This document shows positions 47,300 through 57,492 of a stretch of DNA of 64,000 nucleotides, one piece after another (position 1 is the stretch's first letter; every line of letters starts with the position of its first letter). Location: contig CAVRAP010000021.1 of assembly GCA_963718995.1 (NCBI GenBank), forward strand, positions 308,492 through 372,491, read 5' to 3'. Both the position numbers and the translations under genes were made by a program. The notes below the pieces were generated by a model. That model worked only from the letters and a program-made list of their open reading frames with translations, had not been told where the DNA came from and ran no database searches. Source of the DNA: UBA4744 sp963718995. GTDB taxonomy: Bacteria > Actinomycetota > Acidimicrobiia > Spongiisociales > UBA4744.

Positions 47300-47512
47300 A
47301 TGACCGCCTACATCGACTACACCCGCCTGCTGATCGAGGTCGGCCTCAGCAGACTCGGAGTCCAGGTCCGGGACGAGAGAGGAGCGATGTCAACCGAGGC
47401 CGCCGTCCTCACCGGAGTCCTCGTCACAATCGCTGTCGCCGCCGGAATCATCTTGATCGCCAAGATGCGATCCAACGCCGAGGCCATCCCCGACAACGTA
47501 CCCACCCCCTGA
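47300..47512 (+). CDS. flp: Flp-type pilin precursor
   Basis: A 70-residue protein with a prepilin-like site: basic leader with DERGAMSTEAAVLTGVLVT, in which the Glu five residues after the cleavage Gly and the following hydrophobic helix (AAVLTGVLVTIAVAAGIILIA in parts) are the type IV prepilin signature. It is the likely major pilin of the Tad-like system. No prepilin peptidase is seen in the window. Confidence 0.75.
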   Translation: MTAYIDYTRLLIEVGLSRLGVQVRDERGAMSTEAAVLTGVLVTIAVAAGIILIAKMRSNAEAIPDNVPTP

Positions 47513-47532
47513 AAGGCCATGGGCGAGAGGTC

Positions 47533-47929
47533 GTGAAAGTGGCGAAGAGGCGGCGAAAGGCCGAGGACGGCCTCACCTCTACCGAGCTGGCTGTGATCAT
47601 GCCGGTGCTGATCGCGCTCGTCTTGGTCCCATTCCAGATCGCGTTGTGGTGGCACGCCGATCAGATCGCCGATGCCGCTGCCCGAGAAGCAGTCGACGCC
47701 GCCCAGGTCGTCACCGCCACCGAGGAAGACGGGATCCAGAGCCGCCGAATGGTTCCTCGACGCTGCCGGCAACATCACCGAACCACAGGTGACCGTCACC
47801 CGCACCACCGAGACCGTCAGCGTCGAGGTGACGGGACGAGCGCCCCGACTCCTTCCCGGATTCGACTGGCAGGTCACCGCCCGCGCCGCTGGTCCGATCG
47901 AACGATTCATCCCGGAGCCAGACCGATGA
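47533..47929 (+). CDS. tadE: TadE-like minor pilin 1, reading frame broken once
   Basis: Begins GTG/ATG-type at 47533 with KAEDGLTSTELAVIMPVLIALVLVPFQ, given as a short leader plus hydrophobic helix, the TadE pattern. The frame joins by +1 near 47,740 to RAAEWFLDAAGNITE and ends at 47,929, overlapping the next start. TadE-like proteins are pseudopilins processed like Flp. Confidence 0.7.
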
Positions 47930-48358
47930 CCCGCATCCACCGTGACCAGCGAGGAGCAGTCTCCACCGAGCTGGCCGTGCTCACCCCTGTGCTGATCGGG
48001 TTCATGCTCCTGGTCGTGTTCGCCGGACGGGTCGCCCAGGCCGAAGGTGATGTCGCCAACGCCGCCCACGAAGCCGCCCGAGCCGCCTCCCTCGTCGCCA
48101 CCCCACAAGCCGCCCTGGAGGCGGGCACCAACACGGCCGCCGCCAACATCGCCGAAGGCGCGGTGGCATGCCGGAACCTCGACGTGTCCGTCGACACCTC
48201 CGACTTCGCTGCCGGCGGTCAAGTCGCCGTCACCGTCAGCTGTCGAGGCCGCATTCGCCGACATCGCCATGCTGGCCGTCCCCGGCAACCGCACCTTCGC
48301 CGCCACCGCCGTCGAGGTCATCGACACGTACCGGGCCAATGCCGGAGCCAGCCCATGA
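47926..48358 (+). CDS. TadE-like minor pilin 2, reading frame broken once
   Basis: Starts MTRIHRDQRGAVSTELAVLTP with the prepilin-like GAVSTE site and a hydrophobic helix, then a mostly beta extracellular part. A +1 join near 48,245 (QVAVTVSC to EAAFADIAML) brings the frame to the stop at 48,358. It follows TadE 1 with ATGA overlap and precedes the TadG-like gene. Confidence 0.7.
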
Positions 48359-48745
48359 ATGAGCGCGGAGCAGTATCCACCTTCCTGGCAGTCATCGCCC
48401 TCGCCCTCCTGATGGCGGCAGGGCTCGCCATCGACGGTGGCCGCAAGGTCAACGCCCTCAGAGAGGCCAGCCACCTGGCCGACAACGCTGCCCGAACGGG
48501 CGCCCAAGCCGTCGACCTCGACACCCTCCGCACAACCGGCGACCTCACCCTCCTTCCCGGCTGAGGCAGCCGACCGAGTCGACCAATACCTGACATCCCT
48601 CGGGCACACCGCCACTGAGATCACTGTGATCGGCGACACCGTCACCGTCACCGTCGAGCTCACCGTCGACCCCGTCCTCCTTCCCACCGGACCCATCACC
48701 GTTACCGCCACCGAGACCGCAGCCGCCATCACCCAGGAGCCATGA
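48355..48745 (+). CDS. tadG: TadG-like (Flp locus) protein, reading frame broken once
   Basis: MNERGAVSTFLAVIALALLM is the usual GAVS-site and helix of Tad pilus-associated proteins, followed by AGLAIDGGRKVNALREAS, the TadG/PilA-helper start. The frame stops at TGA 48564, but a +1 shift at CCC-GGC-TGA gives AEAADRVDQYLTSLG and extends it to 48,745, where it overlaps the next gene as ATGA. The von Willebrand domain of long TadG proteins is absent. Confidence 0.68.
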
Positions 48746-51700
48746 TGCGACACCTGAACAACATGATCCGTGGCGTCGGAGCCCTCATCATCGTGCTCGC
48801 TGTTCGTCGATTGGAGTTCCCGCCGGTTTGGTCGCATATGTGGGATGGCCACTGCCCACCAGCCTTCCCACCCTCGACCAGATCCAGCTCGCTTTCCGAA
48901 GCGGGATCGACCCTCAACTCCTCATCAACGCCCTGGCTGTGGTCGTCTGGATCGTCTGGGCCCAGCTCGTCACCGTATTGATGGCCGAATCCATTGCCGC
49001 CGTCCGAGGCAGAACCGCCCGCCGCCTACCCGTCCTACCAGGACTGCAGCCGGCGGTCGCCCAGCTCGTCGCTGCCATCACGCTCGCCGCCGCCACCCTC
49101 GGTCCGCTCCGCGCGGTCCCAGCCACGGCGACTCCGCTTCCAGCCGAGTTCACTCTGGCGTCGAGCTATCCGGCTGTGGACTTGGGTCAAGAGCCAGCGA
49201 GGCCCAGATGGGCGGAGTCCACCCAACCGCACAAGGCCGAATCTCACCAACCGACATACCAGGTGATGCGCCACGACACGCTGTGGAGCATCGCCGAGAC
49301 CACCCTCGGAGACGGTCGACGATGGAAGGAGATCCGGGCACTCAATGAAGGACGGACCATGCCCGACGGCCACAGCTTCACCGAGACCACAAATGATCTC
49401 ACCCCCGGCTGGCTGCTCGTCCTGCCAAACGACGCAACCACACCCGACGAAGACGATACGAAAGAGATCGCAAGCGTGGTCACCGTCCAACCAGGAGACA
49501 ACTTCTGGACGATCGCCGAGACCACCCTCGCCACCGCCTGGGGGCGTCCACCCACCGAGTCCGAGACATCCGAGTATTGGCGGCACCTCGTCGACACCAA
49601 TCGAGAACACCTGGCACCACCGTACGACCCCGACCTCATCTACCCGGACCAACGATTCGAACTGCCCCCCATCCCCACCGACCCCCAGGCCGAGTCAGCA
49701 GAGCCGACCGAGGTCGGATCACCCTGAGCGAGCAGGGAGTCGCCGAGGCCACCGTCGAAGCGGGTGACAGCTTCTGGAGTATCGCCGAGACGGCCCTTTC
49801 TGACGCATGGGACCGAACCCCCACCACCACAGAAACCACCCGCTACTGGAACACCCTCGTCGACGTCAACCGGGACCGGCTTGCGCCACCTCACGACCCG
49901 AATCTCATCCACCCCGGCCAGAGATTCCTCCTGCCGGCCATCCCCAACGACCCCCACAACCCCGCCGAACCCGACACCGGCCTCGAAGTCCCCGCCCCGC
50001 CCGAGACCGCACCTTCACCTCCAGACAAGCCCGAAACCGCCCCGAACACGCCTCCACCCGATCTCCCACCCGCAACCACGTTGCCCACCCCGAACGCCGA
50101 TGCGCCGACTCCAACCGACCCCACCAATCGCCACGCGCCGCCCGAGCCAATCACTCAGCCTGATGGAACCGACGCTGCCGACGACATAGACGACGGGAGT
50201 CTCGCCGGCGAGCTGCTCCCCATCGCCAGCACCCTCGCAGGCCTCGGAATCCTCGCAGCCGGGATCGTCGCCCTCCTCCGCCGGCTCCGAACGGCACAGC
50301 TGAGGCACCGCCGACCCGGCACCATCCCCACACCCCCGCCCTCGGAGGCTGGCGCAGCCGAGACAATGATCCGAAGTGCCGCCGCCCCCACCGCCACCGA
50401 GTTCATCGACCTCGCCCTGCGCGCCATGGCCCGAGACGTCATCGCCTCCCACATCCCGCCACCACAAGTCGTCGGCGTCCACCTCACCCCCGACATACTG
50501 CGGGTGCTCTTGTGGACCCCACACCAAGAACCACCGCCCGGATGGCGTATCGACGACGACGGACGCAGCTGGACCATTCCCACCGACACCGACATCGACA
50601 GGCTCCGCGAGCAAGGCCGACGGTGTGCCTGCCCCGTACCCGGCGCTCGTCACCGTCGGACACGGAGACCACACCCAGCTCCTCCTCGACCTCGAATACC
50701 TCGGAGCCACCCAGATAACCGGTGACCCCGACGACGTCACAGCCACCTGCTACACGATGGCCACCGAGCTCGCCGCCAGCTCCATCGCCGACGAACTCCA
50801 GATCATCTGCATCGGATTCGGGACGGACCTCAACCACCTCGAGCGCATACATGCGGTAGACGACCTGAGCGAGATCCTGCCCACGCTCGAAGCCAAAGCC
50901 GCAGCCGTGGCCCGGGTCGCATCCCCATCGCCTCTGCAGGGTCGGATCTCGTCGGTAGGCGGCGATACCTGGGACCCGATCGTCGTCTTCCACCCGACAG
51001 CCGACGCCACCGACGAGGCGAACAGACTTCTCATCGCCGCCCATGCCGGTCGAGGCGTCGCCGCAGTCGTCGGCTACCCGACCGGGGACCGGTGGCGACT
51101 CCACGTCGAAGACGACACCGTGCGAGTCGATCCACTCGGCCAGACGTACGCCCGCCGCAACCTCACCCCGACCGAACAAACCGCGGTGGCCGACCTCGTC
51201 ACCGCCGCCAAAGACCTCGACGGCCTACCACCCGAACTCACCACCGACCCGCTCCTGCTCAACGAAGCCGTCGACGACGTTCCCGGATCGATCGAGGAAA
51301 CCATCGAACCGACACTGTTCGCAGAGGAAGAGACGGCCGGCGAGGAGCTCCCGGCCCAAGTCCCCGAGATGAAGGTGCTCGGCACCCTGAGGGTCGAGGG
51401 GATCGACGGCCGCTTCGCGCTCCGCAGATGCACCGAACTCGTCGCCTACCTCACCTTCCACCGCGGTGGCGTCGAAGCCGACACCCTGATGGAAGCACTG
51501 TGGCCGGAACAACGACCCGACTACCAACGGCTCAACCGACACACCTACCGTACCCGCACCACGCTCGGACTCGGCCCCGACGGCGAGCCCTACCTTCCCT
51601 ACGTCACCGACGGGATCTACCGGATCAGCCCTGACCTCCAGAGCGACATCGAGAAGTTCACTGGACACGTACGCCAAGCCGACCGAACGTCGGGCGCCGA

Positions 51701-52115
51701 CGAAGCGCACCAGTTGCGGGCCGCGCTCGAACTAGTCGAAGGAACGCCATTCACCGGAGCAGGCAACGCCTACATCTGGGCACACACCGACGGGATCATC
51801 ACCCACGCCATCGTCGCCATCGACAACGCCGCGCACCGCCTCGCTCAAAACGCCCTCGCCAACGACGATCCTGCCGAGGCGACCTGGGCCGCCAGAAAAG
51901 GGCTCGTTGCCACCGGAGCGTGCGAGGAGTGTTACCGCAACCTCATGCGAGCAGCAGCCGCCGAGGGCAATCAGGTCGCCTTTGAGGCCGTCTATTCGGA
52001 GCTGCTGGCAGTCGTCGACGCTGACGAAGGCCCCGACGCATCCAGCTTCCTCGACCCCGAGACCATCGAGCTCTACGAACGTGAGTCCCGCAGGCGCCGG
52101 CGTCAGGCAGGGTGA
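48742..52115 (+). CDS. Giant LysM-BTAD membrane regulator, reading frame broken at several points
   Basis: About 1,120 residues after joining. Two N-terminal membrane helices (LIIVLA and LLINALAVVVWIVWAQLV) are followed by three LysM-like repeats (DTLWSIAETTLGDGRRW, DNFWTIAETTLATAWGR and DSFWSIAETALSDAWDR), a Pro/Thr-rich linker, another membrane helix (LPIASTLAGLGILAAGIVALL), and a cytoplasmic C terminus ending in a winged-helix/BTAD-type domain (VLGTLRVEGIDGRFALRRC to ELYERESRRRRR). Frame changes fall near 48,800, 49,700 and 50,630. It could link wall attachment to transcription. Such LysM/BTAD proteins accompany Tad-like loci in other actinobacteria. Confidence 0.75.
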
Positions 52116-52147
52116 ACGACGGGGGAGATGCAGTTTCCCACTTGAAG

Positions 52148-52175
52148 GTCACTCGGAGTGACATACGGTTATGTC
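52148..52175 (+). promoter_or_regulatory. Two overlapping palindromes before the cargo operon
   Basis: GTCACTCGGAGTGAC (52148-52162) is a perfect 7-1-7 inverted repeat and GACATACGGTTATGTC (52160-52175) is a perfect 6-4-6 inverted repeat sharing three bases. Together they lie about 200 bases upstream of the aminotransferase start and 33 bases after the BTAD-protein stop. They could be operators, or alternative RNA hairpins. There is no T run, so a terminator is unlikely. Confidence 0.45.
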
Positions 52176-52369
52176 CGGCATTGCCTGTGATTCCAAGGCC
52201 GAATCGAACGGGTGCCAAACCCAGGTGACGTGTGGTTATTCGTTGGCTGAGCGACCGTGCTTGCGAATATCGGTAGAAGAGCGCCGATTGCTGGTTCGGT
52301 TTGCATCATAAGCCTTCCGCCAGAATCGCTTCAAGAAGCCACTGCCGGAGGTGTCTACACTCCTGCTAC

Positions 52370-53536
52370 ATGCGAGGGCCAGGAGAATCTAGTCGAGTGG
52401 TATCTGATGCAATCACTTCAATCTTCGGTGCATACGGTCGAGTCCTACCGCCTGATGTGACTGATCTATCGTTGGGGCTCCTCCGTGAGATCCCTCTGCT
52501 GAATCGGCTCTGGGCGGACGCAGTATCGCAGCCGATTGACTTGCGCAGCATCTCTTCATACCCCGGCACGCAGGGATCTATCAGGTTTCGAACGGCGGTC
52601 GCTCGACTCTTTTTCACGGAACGTGGGATTGAGATCGATCCCGACATGGTCGTAGCAACGCACGGTGCCTATGACGGAATAGCTTCTATCCCGTGCGACG
52701 ACTGCGGTGGGCACGCACGTTCTATATCCCATGCCGGGTTTCGATCTTGCTCCCGCCGTCTTGAGGGCAGGGCGTACGCCTCATCCGGTCAACTGGCCCG
52801 TGGATGCACCGATCTCCGATTTACTCACGGCGCTCACCGGCGAGATCGGCAGGTTGCGTGGGTCATTCGCCGTGGTTCTCGCATTCCCCTCCAATCCCGC
52901 CGGAAGCGATTGCAGCGAAAACGAATGGCGCTCGTTGCACGATGTTGTTGCCGAGAACGGCGGACTCCTGGTAGTCGACGACGTGTACGGCTTCTTGTCC
53001 GAGACCCGCCCCAGTTTCCTCTACACCAGCGACACAACAGTGATCGTGGACTCGACGTCGAAACGGTTGGGGGCGCCGGGGCTGCGGGTTGGGTGGACCC
53101 TATCTGGTTCGCAGTTGACGGCGCGGCATCCGAGCTGCAATTGCGTCCCAGAGTGTCGGTGTTTCGGGAGTCTCGCTCGAGCTTGCTGCCGTTGGGCTCG
53201 AGCTATTCGTCGAACGCGGTTGCGGTGGGTCGTGAAGGCGGAGCTGGAGCGAAGGCGGTCCGTGCTTCATCGCGAGATTAGAACAGCGCCCCGTGGCTGC
53301 ATTTGCCGGCCGAACTCCCTCTACGTGTGTTTGTTCACTCCCGACAATATCCACGGAGGCCACTTCGCTCGCGGTACTCTCCGCACGCGGGCTCGATCGT
53401 CACGCCTGGCGAAGCGATGAGCGGGGGCTTCCCAACTAGACCCTTCGTACGCCTCTGCTTGGGAGGTGCCAGCGACATGAGGCACGCTGCCAGTCTGATA
53501 GCAGATACGTTCAGGGATACGAGTCTGTCGTGGTAG
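52370..53536 (+). pseudogene. PLP-dependent aminotransferase (fold type I), reading frame broken many times
   Basis: The frames join into one class I/II aminotransferase: SSYPGTQGSIRFRTAVARLF, VVATHGAYDG, YPMPGFDLAPAV, FPSNPAGSDCSEN (NPxG motif), VVDDVYGF (Asp and Tyr for PLP), and STSKRLGAPGLRVGW with the Schiff-base Lys. The C-terminal arm ends VRLCLGGASDMRHAAS. ATG 52370 is the likely start. About eight single-base skips are needed, all of which can be read as +1, most between 53,100 and 53,450. The protein pattern stays intact, so sequence error is more likely than decay. It probably transaminates or decarboxylates a small acid for the cargo pathway. Confidence 0.6.
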
Positions 53537-53678
53537 CGATGCGACGCAAGCGAGATCCCTGGCGTCCCGTCGGGAGCGGATTACCTCTCCGACCGGATCG
53601 GGTCGGTTCGAGCCATATGGGGCGATTTGGCGCCACGGACGCGAGTCGCGGAACCCCCTCCGAGCCCCAGGGATTCGG

Positions 53679-55197
53679 ATGAATACTCCCCATCTCCTGG
53701 CCGGTTTTGACGATGCCGCGCTTTTCCATCAGAGACTGCGCGACGAACCCGAACCCGACTGGATTCGGAGAGGGCAGGACATGGCGTTCGGCCTATTTCA
53801 CGCCATGGCTCGCCGCGTTCCGGCATATCGGGACTTCCTGGCCTCGTGTGGCTTCGATCCTGCGAGCGTGAAGTCGCCTTCAGAGTTCCACACTGTTCCC
53901 AAGATTGACAAGGAGAATTACCTCCGGCGATACCCCACCGACATGCTGTCGTGGGACGGCGCGTCTCCCGAGCGGGAACTGGACTATCAGCATGACTTCT
54001 GGCTCAACCGGGGATCCCTACTATTTCCCGCGTCAATCCACTCAGGGCGCGGTGTACGTGTCAATGGCAGAGCTCTACCTGCGAGCCAACTTCCGTATTC
54101 ACGAAAGAAGAACCCTTTACGTCGTTGCGTTTCCTATGGGCGCTTGGATTGGAGGAGTATTCACGTACGAAGCGCTGACAATCCTCTCTCAGAGGCGACA
54201 ATACGATCTATCAGTCATCACGCCCGGCATCGACAAGCGGGCCGTCGTCAACGCCGTCAAGCGGTTATCCCCATACTTTGATCAGGTCATCATCGGAGCG
54301 TATGCGCCATTCTTGAAAGACATACTTGATGATGGCGTCAGACACGGTGTCGACTGGCATGGTTTGAGACTCGGATTTGTGCTTTCTGCGGAAGCGTTCT
54401 CTGAGCAATTCCGCGACTACCTAGCAAGGACAGCCGCACTTGACAATGTGCTGCTGGACACCCTGAACCACTACGGCACAGTGGACATGGGCACGATGGC
54501 CCACGAGATTCCACTGTCGATCCTGACCAGGCGAACGATTTTTGAGAGCCCTGCCACCGTGTGCCGTGTTTTTCCTGAGGAGCACCAGCAGCCCACACTG
54601 GCACAGTACATCCCCGAGTTGTTCCACTTCGAGGAGGACGATGCCACACTGATCTGCTCTTCCTGGAGCGGGTTGCCCCTCGTTAGATACGATCTCAAGG
54701 ATTACGGCGGGGTCGTCACCAAAGCCGATTTGGAGCAGCGACTTGAATCCCAGGGCCGATCCCTTCCGGATCTTGTCGACTCCTCGGGCATCGGGGAGAC
54801 CGTTTGGAATCTCCCATTCGTCTACGTATACGAGCGAAAGGGATTCTCGGTCAGCTACTACGCCTTCCTTGTATACCCGGACTCGGTTCGCCGGGCTCTT
54901 TCCGCACAACGCTTCGTACACGCACTGACGGGGAAGTTCACGATGACCGTGGACTACACGAAGGATGGCCAGCAGCGCCTTGTCGTCAACGCGGAGGTCA
55001 AGCATGACGTGAAAACCGATACGGAACTAGCGCGGGACACCCAGTTGGCCATCCACCAACAGCTCATGATCGAGAACTCTGAGTATCGCGAACTGTATTC
55101 CCTTAAGGCTGATGTGGTGATCCCGGCCGTGGAACTTTGGCCGTATGAGAGCCCGGAATACTTCAAGCCCGGTATCAAACAGAAGTGGGTTACGTAG
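53679..55197 (+). CDS. PaaK/CapK-like adenylate-forming enzyme, reading frame broken once
   Basis: An adenylate-forming enzyme of the phenylacetate-CoA ligase type that activates a carboxylic acid with ATP. The N-terminal part (FHTVPKIDKENYLRRYP) joins by +1 near 53,995 to the phosphate-loop motif MTSGSTGDPYYFPR and continues with TLYVVAFPMGAWIGG, LDTLNHYGTVDMGTMAHE and VRYDLKDYGGVVTKAD. About 505 residues when joined, as in the family. It could form an acyl-AMP handed to CoA, a carrier or an amine. A CCGACC/GGTCGG hairpin (53589-53606) lies upstream. It ends one base before the ThiF-like start. Confidence 0.75.
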
Positions 55198-55198
55198 C

Positions 55199-56272
55199 GT
55201 GCGCACTCCAATCATCTTGAGAGAAGAATCCTTCGATCCTGCGGATCTAGCGAACCTTCGTCGCCAAGCAACGACTCTGGTCGATCTTCGCGACAAGCAG
55301 TTGCACGAACTATTCGTGGTCACCCATCCGCCCCTGTCTGACGACCAACAAACCCTTAGCCAATTCCTGAAAGCTCGAGGCCACGGCAGAGATGATCTGG
55401 GGGCGTGGGTCTTTTTTCCATGGATGAATACCTTGGTGCACCTCGTTGGGGAAGACGACTTCGTCGCCTTGCGAACGAACCGAAACCGTGATCTCATTAG
55501 CCACAGCGAACAGGCAGTGCTGAGAAGCGCCCGAGTCGGCATCGCTGGCATGTCGGTCGGAGCGGGTATTGCGGTTGGCTGCGCGTACTCCGGGATTTCC
55601 GACACAATCAAGATCGCTGACCTTGATTTCGCCGACACAACCAACATGAATCGCTTGGAGGTCGGAGTGCAGGACCTGTATCAGAGCAAGGTTGTCCTGG
55701 CGGCGCGACGGATCTACGAGGCCAATCCATTCGCGGAAGTGCTGTTGTTCGAGAATGGCCTCGACGAAGGGAACCTTCGGCAGTTCTTCGCTGACGAGAG
55801 CGAGTTGGATCTAGTCGTCGATGAAGTCGATGACTTCAAGCTGAAGATTCAGTTGCGCACAATGGCACGCGAACAAGAGGTTCCTCTGATCATGATGACG
55901 AGCCTCGGCGACAACGTTCTCATCGACATCGAAAGGTACGACGTTGACCGTGAGGTTCGTCCATTTCTCGGGAGAGCTGAAGAGGCCGTAAAGGAAATCG
56001 AGGCGAACCCCGATGTTTCTTCAGACGAGATCGTAAGGTATTCAGCAGATCTTGTCGAGCGACAACACATTCCGATTAGGGCCCTCAACTCGCTGCGAGA
56101 GATGGGTAAGACTTCGTTGGCCGCCCCAACTATTCGAGGTACTGTCGCAACCAACGCGGGACTTGCCACGATGGTAATCCGGCACATCCTCACGGGCGGC
56201 TCCGAGCCAGTCTCTGGCAGATACTTCATGGACTTGTCGAGCCTCATTGCCGATTCTTCACCGACAACGTGA
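55199..56272 (+). CDS. ThiF-like E1 adenylyltransferase, N-terminal half of an Rv1355c/MoeY-type protein
   Basis: A 357-residue protein. An N-terminal domain (FFPWMNTLVHLVGEDDFVALRTNRNRD, as blocks) precedes the E1/ThiF fold: VGIAGMSVGAGIAVGCA (nucleotide loop), IADLDFADTTNMNRLEVG (ThiF Asp and Asn-x-Asn-Arg motif) and VVLAARRIYEANPF. The whole layout, with RTNRNRD and LDLVVDEVDDFKLK, matches the mycobacterial Rv1355c (MoeY) family, where this half is fused to a nitroreductase. GTG 55199 is chosen; it follows the PaaK stop directly. E1 enzymes adenylylate a C-terminal carboxylate; no ubiquitin-like partner is visible. Confidence 0.8.
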   Translation: MRTPIILREESFDPADLANLRRQATTLVDLRDKQLHELFVVTHPPLSDDQQTLSQFLKARGHGRDDLGAWVFFPWMNTLVHLVGEDDFVALRTNRNRDLISHSEQAVLRSARVGIAGMSVGAGIAVGCAYSGISDTIKIADLDFADTTNMNRLEVGVQDLYQSKVVLAARRIYEANPFAEVLLFENGLDEGNLRQFFADESELDLVVDEVDDFKLKIQLRTMAREQEVPLIMMTSLGDNVLIDIERYDVDREVRPFLGRAEEAVKEIEANPDVSSDEIVRYSADLVERQHIPIRALNSLREMGKTSLAAPTIRGTVATNAGLATMVIRHILTGGSEPVSGRYFMDLSSLIADSSPTT

Positions 56273-57466
56273 CCTCCCAACAACTCGCCGCAAGAGCCCG
56301 AGACGAATTAGTAACCGGATATCGGTCTCTATCTTCACAGCGCGATGAGATCCTCTACCTCATAGGTTGGGCCACCCTCGCTCCCTCGACTCACAACACC
56401 CAGCCGTGGCGGTTCGAGGTTGATGGCTCTCACGTATCCATCTCGTTCGACAGGCGTCGTTCGGTTCCTGAAGCCGATCCAGAGATGCGAGACATGGCGT
56501 TGAGCATGGGGGCATTGCTTCGCCACATAGAACTTGTCGGCGAACGAGTCGGATGCATCCAGGATCTGACGACGAATCCAGACCTCGACTTGGGCCGCTT
56601 GGCGACTTTCACCTTCGCATCAACGGATCAGTGGGCGGATTTCGTTGCAAGTGATCTCGGACAGGCGATTCTTCATCGCCAGAACTACCGTGGCGATTAC
56701 GCTGACACCGCCATTGAGCGATCGAAGATCGCCGAGATTGCGTCGGAAGTCGCTCAAGCTTTGGCTGTAGGGACGGCGACCACTAGAGATGCGGCCGATT
56801 TTTACGTCATCGATGGAGCTGACGATCGGCCGCAGACCCTTTTTCGGCTGACTGCCGAAGGAATCGCGGAAGCGTACAAATCGAAAGGGTTTCGACGCGA
56901 GGTCGCGAGGCACATCAACAGCAATTACTCCACTCGCAGTATCGGCTTGCACGGATACAGCTTGACCATGGGCAACTTCACATCCCTGGCTCTGCCTCAC
57001 ATCATGAAACATGTGAACATCGGTGCGAAACTCAGCAAATTGAATCTGCGGCGGAGCTTATCCTACGAGTCAAGGAGTTGTCGTTCTTACCTCTGAAGCC
57101 GACAGCCTCATGGCGTGGATCAATGCTGGCAGAGCCCTCGTGGATCTGTCGCTCGAGCTCAACACCCAATCAATCAGGACGTCGGTCTTTGCTGCAGCGA
57201 TCGAGATTGGCCGGCTTCGAGAACGTGTGGAACAAGCAGTTGGCCTCACAACTCGCCATGCGCATCTCCTGGTCACCTACGGGTACGAGAAGACGCCGAA
57301 TAGGCTTCAGTCATCGACAGCATCCAACGGTTATCACGCAGTTCAGATAGCCGCAGAGGGACGATGTCAAACCCTTGGCTCACCGAGCCCTGATTGGCAC
57401 TCCCTGAATGATGATGCTCTTCCTCCGTCCAGAGCCCCGGCGATCGCAGCCCAATTGTGCGCATGA
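56269..57466 (+). CDS. Acg-like nitroreductase, C-terminal half of an Rv1355c/MoeY-type protein, frame broken once
   Basis: Starts at GTG 56269 in GTGA overlap with the ThiF-like gene. LIGWATLAPSTHNTQPWRF is the flavin-binding start of Acg/Rv3131-type nitroreductases. The frame stops at 57,096, but the next frame (SEADSLMAWINAGRALVDLSL, RVEQAVGL and LLVTYGYEKTPN) continues the C-terminal helices after +1 near 57,070. Joined length about 398 residues. Acg-like proteins hold FMN in a shielded site; the substrate here is unknown. Split instead of fused, it forms with the ThiF-like gene a two-part Rv1355c. Confidence 0.72.
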
Positions 57467-57492
57467 TGGGCAGGGTCGACCATCATTGGCAC

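Noticed and set aside
47533..48564. Single 343-residue protein spanning three pilin-like genes
   Set aside because: The continuous frame is produced by one frame break per gene; three separate starts with GAVSTE-type sites and ATGA overlaps show it is three genes.
47317..48852. 511-codon minus-strand frame across the pilin genes
   Set aside because: Gly/Ser/Val-rich translation without motifs; the plus strand holds three pilin-like genes with recognisable prepilin sites.
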